64,000 bases of DNA, taken from CADEED01 sp043747875. GTDB taxonomy: Bacteria > Pseudomonadota > Gammaproteobacteria > Steroidobacterales > Steroidobacteraceae. Positions within the stretch are counted from its first letter, which is position 1. Each line of letters starts with the position of its first letter. The stretch lies in the NCBI GenBank assembly GCA_043747875.1, contig JAYTOI010000025.1, positions 1 through 64,000 of the forward strand, written 5' to 3'. The notes under the pieces are model-generated. The model was not told where the DNA came from, made no database searches, and saw only the letters and a list, made by a program, of their open reading frames with translations. The position numbers and the translations under genes were made by a program. This document shows positions 8,697-17,659 of this stretch, piece by piece.

Positions 8697-9881
8697 ATGG
8701 CCATCGAAATCAAGGTTCCACAGCTGCCCGAGTCCGTCGCCGACGCCACGCTGGTCACCTGGCACAAGCAGGCCGGTCAGGCCGTGAGCCGCGACGAGAA
8801 TCTCGCGGACCTCGAGACCGACAAGGTCGTGCTCGAAGTGCCGGCGCCCGTCAACGGCGTGCTCAAGGAACTGCGCATCGTTGCCGGCACTTCGGTGACC
8901 AGCGGCCAGGTGCTGGCGGTCATCGAGGAAGGTGCTGCGGCGAGTGTGTCGGCCACGAAGCCCGCCGCCGCCACTGCGGCGGCACCGGCTGCCGCGAAAC
9001 CCGCCGCGTCGGGAGGCAACGAGAAGCTCGCGCCGTCGGTGCGCCGCATGGTCGAGGAGAAGCAGCTCGACCCGGCCAAGATTCCCGCATCGGGCAAGGA
9101 TGGACGCATCACCAAGAGCGACGTCGTAGGCTATCTAGACCAGCCTGCCGCCCCGGTGTCGGCATCGGTCGGCGCCGCAGGCAGACAGGATCAGCGCGTG
9201 CCGATGACGCGCCTGCGCGCGCGCATCGCCGAGCGTCTGCTGCAGGCGCAGCAAACCCAGGCGCAGCTCACCACGTTCAACGAGGTCGACCTCAAGGCCG
9301 TGATGGACATTCGCGCGAAGTACAAAGAATCCTTCGAGAAGAAGCACGGCGTGAAGCTCGGCTTCATGTCGTTCTTCGTGAAGGCCGCCGTCGAGGCGCT
9401 CAAGAAATTCCCCACGGTCAATGCCTCGGTGGAAGGCAGCGACATCGTGTACCACGAGTACTACGACATCGGAGTCGCGGTTTCGACCGAGAAGGGTTTG
9501 ATGGTCCCGGTGTTGCGCGACGTCGATCTGCAGAGCTACGCCGACGTCGAGAAGAACATCGGCGCGTACGCCCTGAAGGCGCGCGAAGGCAAGATCACCA
9601 TCGATGAGCTCACGGGCGGCACGTTTTCCATCACCAACGGCGGCACCTTCGGCTCGCTGCTCTCCACTCCGATCGTCAACATGCCGCAGAGCGCGATTCT
9701 CGGCATGCACGCGACGAAGGAGCGACCCATGGTGGTCGACGGCAAGATCGAGATCCGCCCGATGATGTACGTGGCGCTGAGCTACGACCATCGCATCATC
9801 GATGGCCGCGAGGCCGTTCAGTTCCTCGTCACCATCAAGGATTGCCTCGAAGATCCGGCGCGTCTGCTGTTGGGCGTCTGA
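8697..9881 (+). CDS. sucB: Dihydrolipoyllysine-residue succinyltransferase (2-OGDH E2)
   Basis: This 394-residue E2 core of the 2-oxoglutarate dehydrogenase complex transfers the succinyl group to CoA. Domains in order: one lipoyl domain with the modified lysine in LADLETDKVVLEVPAP, an Ala/Pro linker (about 80-105), a peripheral-subunit-binding domain (APSVRRMVEEKQLDPAKI), and a catalytic domain from about 160 ending with the active-site motif SYDHRIIDGREAVQFL. GGAAGAAGA in the 12-base gap after sucA is a good ribosome-binding site. It is followed by a small exported protein and lpdA. Confidence 0.97.
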   Translation: MAIEIKVPQLPESVADATLVTWHKQAGQAVSRDENLADLETDKVVLEVPAPVNGVLKELRIVAGTSVTSGQVLAVIEEGAAASVSATKPAAATAAAPAAAKPAASGGNEKLAPSVRRMVEEKQLDPAKIPASGKDGRITKSDVVGYLDQPAAPVSASVGAAGRQDQRVPMTRLRARIAERLLQAQQTQAQLTTFNEVDLKAVMDIRAKYKESFEKKHGVKLGFMSFFVKAAVEALKKFPTVNASVEGSDIVYHEYYDIGVAVSTEKGLMVPVLRDVDLQSYADVEKNIGAYALKAREGKITIDELTGGTFSITNGGTFGSLLSTPIVNMPQSAILGMHATKERPMVVDGKIEIRPMMYVALSYDHRIIDGREAVQFLVTIKDCLEDPARLLLGV

Positions 9882-9888
9882 TCGATCC

Positions 9889-10356
9889 ATGCGTATGTTC
9901 GAGAAGCTCGCGGTAACGCTCCTGCTCGGAGTGTTCGCCACGTCTGCGAACGCGCACATCGAGTTCATCGACGCGAGATTCGTCGCGCTGGATCGCGCTG
10001 CGGACCACTGGGTGCTCAAGCTCGAGATCCACCGTTGGAACAATGGTGGGCCGGTCGAGAGCCCTCCGCGGCCCGCCACCGTGTACGTCCGCCGCGATCC
10101 GCGCTGCATCCGCGCGAAGCAGATTTATCTCGGAACGCAGGAAGAATTCGATCGCGCGCTGGTAGTCCTGCGCGCACAACTTGCCGCGGGCGGTAAGCAT
10201 GTATTCGGGTTCAACGTCACTCCGTTGACGGACGAGCGCGACGAGTTCATCGCCGTGAACCTGCGAGTGGGCAATTTCCACGGCGCCGAGCCGATCGTGT
10301 GGGCCGTCGCCTCCGAGGCCGGTTTTTGTCGTTTCAAGCCAGATAAAAATAGTTAG
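9889..10356 (+). CDS. Secreted protein of unknown function between sucB and lpdA
   Basis: I do not recognise this protein. It is 155 residues with a signal peptide (KLAVTLLLGVFATSANA) and a mature part beginning HIEFIDARF. It contains two cysteines (DPRCIRAKQIYLG and EAGFCRFKP) that could pair in the periplasm. The start is ATG 9889, with ATG 9895 an alternative. It sits 7 bases after sucB and 15 before lpdA on the same strand, so it is probably co-transcribed. An exported protein inside the TCA operon is unexpected, and nothing in the sequence links it to dehydrogenase function. Confidence 0.7.
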   Translation: MRMFEKLAVTLLLGVFATSANAHIEFIDARFVALDRAADHWVLKLEIHRWNNGGPVESPPRPATVYVRRDPRCIRAKQIYLGTQEEFDRALVVLRAQLAAGGKHVFGFNVTPLTDERDEFIAVNLRVGNFHGAEPIVWAVASEAGFCRFKPDKNS

Positions 10357-10371
10357 ATAAAGGAATGAACC

Positions 10372-11793
10372 GTGAGTGAATACGATGTGATCGTCATCGG
10401 CGGCGGTCCGGCGGGCTATCCCGCGGCCATTCGCGCGGCGCAGAACAAGCTCAAGGTGGCCTGCATCGACGAGTGGAAGAACAAGGACGGCACGGCCGTG
10501 TTCGGCGGCACCTGCACGAACGCCGGCTGCATTCCCTCGAAGGCGCTGCTCGAGTCCTCGGAGCTGTATCACAAGACCAAGGAAGAGCTCGGCGTGCACG
10601 GCATCAAGGTCGGCAGCGTGGACCTCGATCTTGCGCAGATGCAGAAGCGGCGCGCGGGCATCGTCAAGGCCAGCACCAACGGCATCGCACTGCTGCTCAA
10701 GAGCGCGGGCGTCACCGCGTTGCAGGGCCACGGCAAACTGCTGGCGGGGCGCAAGGTGGAATACACCGCGCACGACGGCAAGATGCAGACGCTCTCGGCC
10801 AGGCACGTCGTGCTGGCGTCGGGTTCGGCGCCGACCGAGCTCAAAAGCATGCCGTTCGACGGCAAGAACATCGTGGATTCCTGGGGCGCGCTCGAGTTGG
10901 ATGCGGTGCCCAGGAAGCTCGCCGTCGTCGGCGCGGGCGTCATCGGCCTCGAGCTCGGCAGCGTATGGCGTCGTCTCGGCGCGGAAGTCGTGGTGCTCGA
11001 AGCACTCGACACGTTCCTCGCGATTGCCGATCAGGGTCTGGCGAAGGAAGCCGCGCGACACTTCAAGAAGCAGGGCCTGGACGTCAAGCTCGGCGCGAAG
11101 GTATCGAGCGCCACTTCCGGCGCGAAGGGCGTCGAGTTGAGCTACAGCGACGCCAGCGGCGCGCAGTCCATCACCGTCGACAAGGTCATCGTGTGCATCG
11201 GCCGCCGGCCGTTCACGAACGGCTTGTTAGGCGAGGGCACGGGCGTGCAGCTCGACGAACGCGGTTTCATCAAAGTCGACGAGCATTGCAAGGCCGCCGA
11301 GAATGTCTGGGCGGTCGGTGACTGCGTACGCGGCCCGATGCTCGCGCACAAGGGCAAGGACGAAGGCGTCATGGTCGGCGACCTGATCGCCGGCAAGTAT
11401 GGCCACATGAATTACGACACCGTACCGTCGGTGATCTACACCCATCCCGAGATAGCCTGGGTCGGGCAGACCGAAGAGCAGGTGAAGCAGAGCGGACGCG
11501 CCTACAAAGTGGGCCAGTTCCCGTTCGCCGCCAGCGGGCGCGCGCGCGCCATGGAGGCCACCGCGGGCTTCGTCAAACTGATCGCCGCGCAGGACGACGA
11601 CGAGATCTTGGGCGTGCACATCATCGGACCGCTGGCCGGCGAGCTCATCGCCGAGGCCGTGCTCGCGATGGAATACTCCGCGAGCAGTGAAGACCTGCAG
11701 CGTACGATCCATGCGCACCCGACATTGTCCGAGGCTCTGCACGAAGCGGCGCTGGCCGCCGACAAGCGCGCCATCGACAACGTGAATCGCTGA
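10372..11793 (+). CDS. lpdA: Dihydrolipoyl dehydrogenase (E3)
   Basis: This 473-residue flavoprotein reoxidises the dihydrolipoyl group of E2 with NAD+. It shows the FAD site VIVIGGGPAGYPAAIRAA, the redox-active disulfide GGTCTNAGCIPSKALLES, the NAD-binding fold VVGAGVIGLELGSVW, the second FAD segment ENVWAVGDCVRGPMLAHK and the catalytic HPTLSEALHEA pair at the C-terminus. GTG 10372 is preceded by AAAGGA. As the last dehydrogenase gene of the cluster it probably serves 2-OGDH and may also serve pyruvate dehydrogenase or glycine cleavage. Confidence 0.97.
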   Translation: MSEYDVIVIGGGPAGYPAAIRAAQNKLKVACIDEWKNKDGTAVFGGTCTNAGCIPSKALLESSELYHKTKEELGVHGIKVGSVDLDLAQMQKRRAGIVKASTNGIALLLKSAGVTALQGHGKLLAGRKVEYTAHDGKMQTLSARHVVLASGSAPTELKSMPFDGKNIVDSWGALELDAVPRKLAVVGAGVIGLELGSVWRRLGAEVVVLEALDTFLAIADQGLAKEAARHFKKQGLDVKLGAKVSSATSGAKGVELSYSDASGAQSITVDKVIVCIGRRPFTNGLLGEGTGVQLDERGFIKVDEHCKAAENVWAVGDCVRGPMLAHKGKDEGVMVGDLIAGKYGHMNYDTVPSVIYTHPEIAWVGQTEEQVKQSGRAYKVGQFPFAASGRARAMEATAGFVKLIAAQDDDEILGVHIIGPLAGELIAEAVLAMEYSASSEDLQRTIHAHPTLSEALHEAALAADKRAIDNVNR

Positions 11794-11797
11794 CGTC

Positions 11798-12181
11798 ATG
11801 CGCGCCCTCATCCTGTTCGCGGGCATCGTCATGGCCGCGGTCTGTGCCGCGTCTGGTGCGGAGGCCGGCCCGAAGCCGCCGCCCGATGTGGTGCGCGAGC
11901 ATTCCCTCCAGAAACCGGAGTGCTGGTTCGAGAGCCGGGAGCCGGCGCCGGCTATCTACCCAAGAGTCGCGCTGGAGCGCAGACATCAGGGAATCGTGGT
12001 GGTGCGATTCACGGCGCGCACGAGATGGTCCGCGCCGCGCGCCGCCCTCGTGGAAGACTCGAGCGGGTTCGATGAGCTCGACACCGAAGCACTGAAGGCG
12101 CTGAAGCGCTCGAAGATCCGTACGAACTGTCCCGGAGTCGTGTTTCGCTATCAGACCGTGTTCGATCTGCCGCAGGCGTGA
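11798..12181 (+). CDS. Small exported protein with TonB C-terminal-like domain
   Basis: This 127-residue protein has a signal peptide (to about GAEA) and then one domain resembling the TonB C-terminus: YPRVALERRHQGIVVVRFTA, followed by LVEDSSGFDELDTEALKAL. It lacks the membrane anchor and Pro-rich spacer of true TonB, so it would be a free periplasmic TonB-C-like protein. Two cysteines (PECWFES, RTNCPG) may form a disulfide. It starts 4 bases after lpdA and overlaps the next gene by 4 bases (GTGA); that gene encodes a second TonB-C-like protein. The role is unknown. Confidence 0.7.
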   Translation: MRALILFAGIVMAAVCAASGAEAGPKPPPDVVREHSLQKPECWFESREPAPAIYPRVALERRHQGIVVVRFTARTRWSAPRAALVEDSSGFDELDTEALKALKRSKIRTNCPGVVFRYQTVFDLPQA

Positions 12182-12927
12182 GGCCGATGTCCCTGCTGTT
12201 TCGCATCCTGTTGTGCACATTGCCGGTCGCTGGGACGCTGGCGCAGGACGCCGCTGCGGCCGAAAGCGGACCCGCATGGGTTTTCCAGCAGGAGGGTGCG
12301 CTGAAGTGGGGTCACCTCATCGCGGCGACGTACGTGGCGGATTGCAGCGGTGCGGCGATCCTGGAGGCGCAGGAGCGCGAGCCGCAGTTCGAGGCGCAGA
12401 TCGCCAACGACATCAGCGTCTTCTCGTGCTTCAGGCTGCTGGTGCGCAACGACACGCCGAATCGGATCCAGTGCCAGGTACAGATCGAGCTGCCGGCCGC
12501 CGGCCGCAAGCAGCCGCTGCCGGTCGAGAGCGGCGTGGTCCTGGACGCAGAGGCGACGGATGCCGCGTTCGAATTGTTCGCGCTCGCGTCGCAGGCGCCG
12601 CGCGCAGCCGGCAGCAAGTGCTTCCTCATCCCGGACGAACTACCGGCCTTCAAGGATCGCAAGGAATGCAAGGGTGATTTCCGCGCGGCGTCGCCGGGCC
12701 GCTTCTATCCACCGCTCTCGAAGCGCAACCAGGAAGAGGGCGGCGTCGTCATCGAATACGGCATGGTCAAGGGAGCCACGCGTCTGAAAGACGTACGCGT
12801 GGTCCAGAGCAGCGGATTCACGGCTCTCGATTCCGCGGCGATCAAGGTCGCGTATGAGTCACAGGCGACCCATCACTGCGCCGACGCGCGCTACCGCGCG
12901 CGGATCGTCTTCAAGCTGGCCGACTAG
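12178..12927 (+). CDS. Exported protein with C-terminal TonB-C-like domain
   Basis: This protein has 249 residues from GTG 12178; ATG 12187 would remove three. A signal peptide ends near VAGTLAQ. The middle (about 30-150) is not recognised and contains several cysteines (VADCSGAA, SVFSCFRLL, RIQCQVQ, SKCFLIP, KECKGD). The C-terminal 80 residues match the TonB-C pattern: RFYPPLSKRNQEEGGVVIEY and VRVVQSSGFTALDSAAIK. It has no membrane helix or Pro-rich spacer. It overlaps its upstream paralogue-like neighbour by 4 bases, so the two are expressed together, probably behind lpdA. Confidence 0.65.
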   Translation: MRPMSLLFRILLCTLPVAGTLAQDAAAAESGPAWVFQQEGALKWGHLIAATYVADCSGAAILEAQEREPQFEAQIANDISVFSCFRLLVRNDTPNRIQCQVQIELPAAGRKQPLPVESGVVLDAEATDAAFELFALASQAPRAAGSKCFLIPDELPAFKDRKECKGDFRAASPGRFYPPLSKRNQEEGGVVIEYGMVKGATRLKDVRVVQSSGFTALDSAAIKVAYESQATHHCADARYRARIVFKLAD

Positions 12928-12955
12928 CAGTGGCGCGCGTCGTCGGATGCGATAG

Positions 12956-14851
12956 CTAGTTAGCCGCCTCGAACACCAGGCGCGCGCGCGCCGTCGTCGG
13001 CACGGCGACGCCGTTCTCGCGGCGCGGCTCGTAGGACCACTTGCGCACCGCGTTCTGCGCCGAATCGTCGAACACGCCCGGTGGCGTCGACTCCAGCACT
13101 TCCACCGCGGCAACCTTGCCGGTCTCGGTCACCGAAATCTTCACGACGACGTAGCCGCTGGTCTTCTTCGAAACTCCGGACGGTAAGGTCGGAGTGACGC
13201 GTTTGACGAGCTTCGCGGGCACCACGTCGACCGGCGCGGGCGGCGTCGGCTGCGGCGCGGCCGTCGGCGGCATCTCCACGGACGCCGTGCCGGCGGTGAC
13301 GGGCGAAGCGATGGCCGGCGTGGGAGCCTCGGCTGTCGGAGTCGGCATGCGCGCGGAGTCTCCCGCCTCGAGCGTGCGCCCCGGGAATGAGCTCTCGGCG
13401 CGATTCATCGTCATCGTCGTCGTCGAAATCGCATTGATTGGCGCGTCCAGCGCGAGCGACTCGCGCGGCACGTCACCGATGGGCGCGCCGTACGTGCGCG
13501 GCGTGCCCGACGAAATAGCCGGAGTCTCGCGCGCTGAGCGTGATGGGCCGGTGCGGTCCGGCGTGCGGGTGGCGACGCGCGCCGGCACTCGCTCCGGACG
13601 ACGTTGTTGGCTGGGGCGTGGCCGCTGATTCTGATTCGATGCGCGCTGCGAAGAAGTTGGAACCACCGCGGCCTGCACTGGCCCCCGCGACGTCGGCGTC
13701 TGCGCCGATGAGAGCTTCGAGAGCTCCTCGGCGCGATCGATCGCGTCCTTGAGGAAATCGCGGCGCGGATGCAACGGGGATCTCTCAACCAGCGTCGCGA
13801 GCTCGCGCCGCGCGGTAGCGATCTCGTTCTTCATGATCGCGTTTTCGATATCGATCTCGATCAGCGTGAGATCGTCCGTCACCTTCTGCTGTTCGGTCAT
13901 GCGCTGCACCGTGGCCGCGATGGCGGCCTCGCGCGCGCGCGCCTCGGGGTCGTAGACCTTTTCGATCACGAACACGATGGCTCCCGCGACCGCTACGGCG
14001 ATGCCGCAGGCGGTGGCGAGACGGATCTTCTTGCGGCGTGCGGCGTCATCGACCACGCGCTGCTGCACGCCGAGTCGCGCCTGTGCAGCGATGTCCGCGA
14101 AATCGTCTTCGGCGGGCTGCGTCTCCGGCGTCCAGCCCGGAAGACCACCGCGCGAGGCGGCAGCGCTGGCCGGCTGCAAGGGCATCGGCGGGATCGCCTT
14201 CATCGCCGGCGCTGTGGCGCGCATCTGTGTCGGTACGCGCGCCACCGGACCCGTGACGCGCGCGGCCGGTGCGCGCAGCGGCGGCTCGGGAGCGGGTTGG
14301 GGTTGCACGGCGCGCGCCGTCGCGGCGCGGCCGTGTGCGGCTGCGCTCGCAATGGCCGTGGCGGCCGGCGGCGGTGTCGCCGACAGCGGCGCGGGCGGAC
14401 GTTGTGGAATGGGCGAGCGCGGTGTCGTGCCGGCGGCCGGAATGCCGCGCTCATCGAGCACCACGCGTTCGACGGTGCCGTCGGTCTCGTCGTTCGGACC
14501 CCCCGTGACCTGCGCGATGGCGAGCCACAATTCCTCGAGATCGATCGGGTAGTTGATCGTGCGCTGGACCTTGAACGGCGCGAGGCGCGGGCCTAACAAC
14601 TGCAGGCGTTCGGGGGCGGCGGCGAAGATGCGCTTGAGCGGAACGGCGGTGCGGGTGGTGCGGCCGAGCAGGTCGAGGCCCGAGCCATCGACGGCGCGTT
14701 CGCAGGCGATGAGCACGTCATACTGGTTCTGCCGCAGCAGCAGCAGGGCATCGCCCTTGCTGGTGACGCAGTCGAGCTCGAGTACGCCGCGAATCGCGCG
14801 CGCGATGTTCTCGAGACCCTCTGAGTCATGATCGACCAGCAGGACACGCAT
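12956..14851 (-). CDS. Pseudo-receiver / single-helix / TonB C-terminal domain fusion protein
   Basis: This 631-residue protein starts at ATG 14851. Residues 1-125 look like a response-regulator receiver: MRVLLVDHDSEGLENIA supplies the acidic pair, but the phospho-Asp position in YDVLIACERAVDGSGLDLL is Cys. A Pro/Ala-rich stretch leads to one membrane helix (TACGIAVAVAGAIVFVIEKV, about residue 330). A coiled-coil-like periplasmic part and a second Pro/Thr-rich spacer follow, then a TonB C-terminal domain (LVKRVTPTLPSGVSKKTSG to RARLVFEAAN). The predicted topology puts the receiver-like domain in the cytosol and TonB-C in the periplasm. It lies downstream of relA on the same strand with a 121-bp gap. 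I infer an energy-transducer-like or envelope-signalling protein. Confidence 0.8.
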   Translation of the reverse strand: MRVLLVDHDSEGLENIARAIRGVLELDCVTSKGDALLLLRQNQYDVLIACERAVDGSGLDLLGRTTRTAVPLKRIFAAAPERLQLLGPRLAPFKVQRTINYPIDLEELWLAIAQVTGGPNDETDGTVERVVLDERGIPAAGTTPRSPIPQRPPAPLSATPPPAATAIASAAAHGRAATARAVQPQPAPEPPLRAPAARVTGPVARVPTQMRATAPAMKAIPPMPLQPASAAASRGGLPGWTPETQPAEDDFADIAAQARLGVQQRVVDDAARRKKIRLATACGIAVAVAGAIVFVIEKVYDPEARAREAAIAATVQRMTEQQKVTDDLTLIEIDIENAIMKNEIATARRELATLVERSPLHPRRDFLKDAIDRAEELSKLSSAQTPTSRGPVQAAVVPTSSQRASNQNQRPRPSQQRRPERVPARVATRTPDRTGPSRSARETPAISSGTPRTYGAPIGDVPRESLALDAPINAISTTTMTMNRAESSFPGRTLEAGDSARMPTPTAEAPTPAIASPVTAGTASVEMPPTAAPQPTPPAPVDVVPAKLVKRVTPTLPSGVSKKTSGYVVVKISVTETGKVAAVEVLESTPPGVFDDSAQNAVRKWSYEPRRENGVAVPTTARARLVFEAAN

Positions 14852-14972
14852 GTGCGTCCAGTACCCCGTAATAAATACAATTTCGTTCTGAGTAAACGCG
14901 ATTCGACCCAAACAGGCGTCGCAGCGCGTCACGTTTCCCGTCCCTGCCGCAGGCCGCCGTGGAGGGCTTAAG

Positions 14973-17006
14973 TTAAGCCGAGCGGCGGACCGAGAGGACG
15001 CTTCCCACCTTCCGAATTCGCTGCAACAGGCGCGCCAGATGCTGCACATCGGCCACGCCCAAGCGGACGTCGATGGTAGCCGTCGACTGCGTGCGATCGG
15101 TAGTGGTGTGCATCATCTCGATGGATATTTTTTCGCTGGCGAGCAGATCGCCGATGTCCCGAACCAGTCCCTGTCGGTCGATAGCGACAATGTTGAGCGT
15201 CACGGCCTGTGTCTGCGAGACATCGGCCCAGGCCGCGGCGATGAGTCGGTCGGGTCGGGTGGCGCTCATGCGCCGCAGTCCGGGGCAGTCCGCGCGGTGG
15301 ACGGTCACTCCACGCGCAAGGGTGGCGTAGCCCGCGATCGGCTCGGGTTTCACGGGCGCGCAGCAGCGCGCAAAACTGATCGGGAGATCCTGGACCCCGC
15401 CCAGCACCACGGGCGAGCGGGCCGTCTTGCGGGGCGTGTTGCGCCGGCGCCGCTCTGGCGCTGTTCCCGGCGCGGTCGCGGCGGCTGGCACGGACCCGGA
15501 CTCGGGCGTCGGTAGCTTGCCGGTGTCCTCGTCTAACTTCCGGAACCAGGCGCGCACCTTGGAGCGGGCGCGCGGGCTCTTCATGAACCCCTGTGTCTCC
15601 GACAGCCAGTCGCGACTCGGCGCCGGCAGTTTCTGAGTCAGGATCTCGACGATCTCTCCATTGGTCAGCGCGCGCGTGAGCGGCACGATGCGGCCATTGA
15701 CGCGCGCGCCGCGCGTGCGATGCCCGAGATCGGTATGCACGTGATAGGCGAAGTCGAGCGGCGTCGCGCCGGGCGGCAGATCGACCACTTCGCCCTTGGG
15801 CGTGAGCGCGTAGACGCGATCCTCGAACAGCTCGGCGCGCACTTCGTCGAGGAAGTCCCGCTGGCCGACGTCATCCTGCCGTTCGCTTCGACGCTCCTGA
15901 TCAACATCGAGCAGCGTGCGAATCCATTCGATCTTGCGGTCGTACGAGACATCGTGCGCGCGTGATTCTTTGTGGCGCCCCTCTTTGTATATCCAATGAG
16001 CGGCGACTCCGAGCTCCGCAAGGTCGTGCATCTCGCGCGTGCGGATCTGGATCTCCACGGCCTTCGACTCCGGACCGAACACCGCGGTGTGGATGGAGCG
16101 GTAGAAGTTGTCCTTCGGCGTCGCGATGTAATCGTCGAACTCGCCCGGGATGTATGGGAAGCGGCCATGCACCAGCCCGAGCACGGCGTAGCAATCGGCG
16201 ACCGTGGCCGTGACGATGCGCACCGCGCGCAGGTCGAACACCTGCTCGAACGACAACTGCTTGCGCTCCATCTTCCGGTGGATGCTGTAGATGTGCTTCG
16301 GACGGCCATACACCTCGCCGTGTATGCCCGCGGCGTTCATCATCGCTTCGAGCGAGCGGCACAGCTCGGTGATGTAGCGCTCGCGGTCCGTACGCTTTTC
16401 CGCGAGTGCCGACGCGATACGACGATAGTCGTCCGGCTGCAGGAAGCGCAGCGCGAGATCTTCGAGCTCCCACTTGAGCTGCCAGAGCCCGAGACGATTC
16501 GCGAGCGGCGCAAACACCTCGCGCGTCTCGAGGGCCAGCCGCTCGCGCGTGGCGGAGGGGCCATCCTTCGCGGCCGCGAGCTCGACGAGCTGGCGAGCGA
16601 GCCGCGCGATGACCAGGCGGGGATCGCTGACCACCGACAGCAGCATCTTGCGCAACGCTTCCGCCTGCGCGGGCTCGAGGCGATGTGTGGCGGCCGATTT
16701 CGCCGTCAGCCGGAGGTCACCGAACTGTGCGAGCTCGCGCGCGAGCGCCGTCGACGGGCCGAAATGCTGCTCGATCTCGCGCTCGGTGGATGCCGCATCG
16801 CGCTGGGATTTGTCGATCGACTCGAGCGCTGTTTGGGCGAGCAACGCAGCCGCGAGGCCCGGGTCTTCGGTCAGTGACGCGACGATGACGGCCGATTCGA
16901 TGGCGCGGTCGAGCGCGGCGCGCGGTGTGCCCCAGGCTTCGAGCCGGGCGCCATCGCGTTCGATCGCGGCGCGGAGTTCGTCGGAGCAGGAGTGGAGGTT
17001 GTGCAC
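14973..17006 (-). CDS. relA: GTP pyrophosphokinase (ppGpp synthetase I)
   Basis: This 677-residue RelA/SpoT protein makes (p)ppGpp on starved ribosomes. The N-terminal hydrolase-like domain lacks the HD pair (EDPGLAAALLAQTALES), so hydrolysis is not expected. The synthetase domain has GRPKHIYSIHRKMERKQ, the EFDD motif in IPGEFDDYIATPK that marks monofunctional RelA, and VEIQIRTREMHDLAELG. A TGS domain (DRVYALTPKGEVVDLPPG), a zinc-finger/helical region and a C-terminal ACT domain (VTLNIVAIDRQGLVRDIGD) follow. It is divergent from ruvC across about 160 bp. A separate hydrolase (SpoT) must exist outside the window. Confidence 0.95.
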   Translation of the reverse strand: MHNLHSCSDELRAAIERDGARLEAWGTPRAALDRAIESAVIVASLTEDPGLAAALLAQTALESIDKSQRDAASTEREIEQHFGPSTALARELAQFGDLRLTAKSAATHRLEPAQAEALRKMLLSVVSDPRLVIARLARQLVELAAAKDGPSATRERLALETREVFAPLANRLGLWQLKWELEDLALRFLQPDDYRRIASALAEKRTDRERYITELCRSLEAMMNAAGIHGEVYGRPKHIYSIHRKMERKQLSFEQVFDLRAVRIVTATVADCYAVLGLVHGRFPYIPGEFDDYIATPKDNFYRSIHTAVFGPESKAVEIQIRTREMHDLAELGVAAHWIYKEGRHKESRAHDVSYDRKIEWIRTLLDVDQERRSERQDDVGQRDFLDEVRAELFEDRVYALTPKGEVVDLPPGATPLDFAYHVHTDLGHRTRGARVNGRIVPLTRALTNGEIVEILTQKLPAPSRDWLSETQGFMKSPRARSKVRAWFRKLDEDTGKLPTPESGSVPAAATAPGTAPERRRRNTPRKTARSPVVLGGVQDLPISFARCCAPVKPEPIAGYATLARGVTVHRADCPGLRRMSATRPDRLIAAAWADVSQTQAVTLNIVAIDRQGLVRDIGDLLASEKISIEMMHTTTDRTQSTATIDVRLGVADVQHLARLLQRIRKVGSVLSVRRSA

Positions 17007-17167
17007 GGAAGCGACGCGACGCGCGCGTGAGGCGCGGCGGATTTGCGGCTATCATACGCGCAGTTTTTCCCAAGGGGCGCAGAGACTTGGCGCGATACCC
17101 GATGCGATCATCCTGGCGCGCTTACCAGCCGAACGCCGCTGCGTCCGCTGGGCCCGGTGTCGCGCGG

Positions 17168-17659
17168 ATGGTGCCCGTCGGTTCGTCGCGCATTCTGGGT
17201 CTGGATCCGGGCAGTCTGCGCACCGGCTTTGGCATCATCGACTGTGAGCGCGGCACGTTGCGCATCGTCGTGCAGGGCTGCATCGCCACCGGTGCGGGCC
17301 CGCTCGCGGACCGTCTGCGCATCATCCACGCGAAGGTGGTCGAGTTGATCGCGACGCATCGGCCGCAGGAGATCGCCGTCGAGCGCGTGTTCCTCTCGAA
17401 GAATGCCGACAGTGCGTTGAAGCTGGGCCAGGCGCGCGGCGCTGCGTTGGCCGCAGTGCCGGCGGCGCTCGGCGTGCACGAGTACGCGCCGCGCGCGATC
17501 AAGCTCGCGGTGGTCGGCGTCGGCGGCGCGGAGAAGATCCAGGTTCAGCACATGGTCAAACGACTGCTCGCCATCGAGATACGCCTGCCCGCGGACGCGG
17601 CGGACGCGCTGGCGGTTGCCATCTGCCATGCGCATACCCGCAGGCTCGAATACGCATGA
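17168..17659 (+). CDS. ruvC: Crossover junction endodeoxyribonuclease RuvC
   Basis: This Holliday-junction resolvase has 163 residues from ATG 17168; an in-frame ATG at 17102 would add 22 residues not typical of the family. The acidic active site is visible: ILGLDPGSLRTGFGIID (first Asp), EIAVERVFLSKN (Glu) and PADAADALAVAICHAH (Asp pair). It acts with RuvAB in recombinational repair. Its stop overlaps ruvA by 4 bases (ATGA). Confidence 0.96.
   Translation: MVPVGSSRILGLDPGSLRTGFGIIDCERGTLRIVVQGCIATGAGPLADRLRIIHAKVVELIATHRPQEIAVERVFLSKNADSALKLGQARGAALAAVPAALGVHEYAPRAIKLAVVGVGGAEKIQVQHMVKRLLAIEIRLPADAADALAVAICHAHTRRLEYA

Noticed and set aside
7263..8765. A 500-codon minus-strand frame opposite the end of sucA
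   Set aside because: Same shadow effect; no motif, signal or ribosome-binding site, and it runs into sucB.
17050..17055. TATCAT as a -10 box for ruvC
   Set aside because: No -35 element lies at the right spacing, so it was not listed as a promoter.
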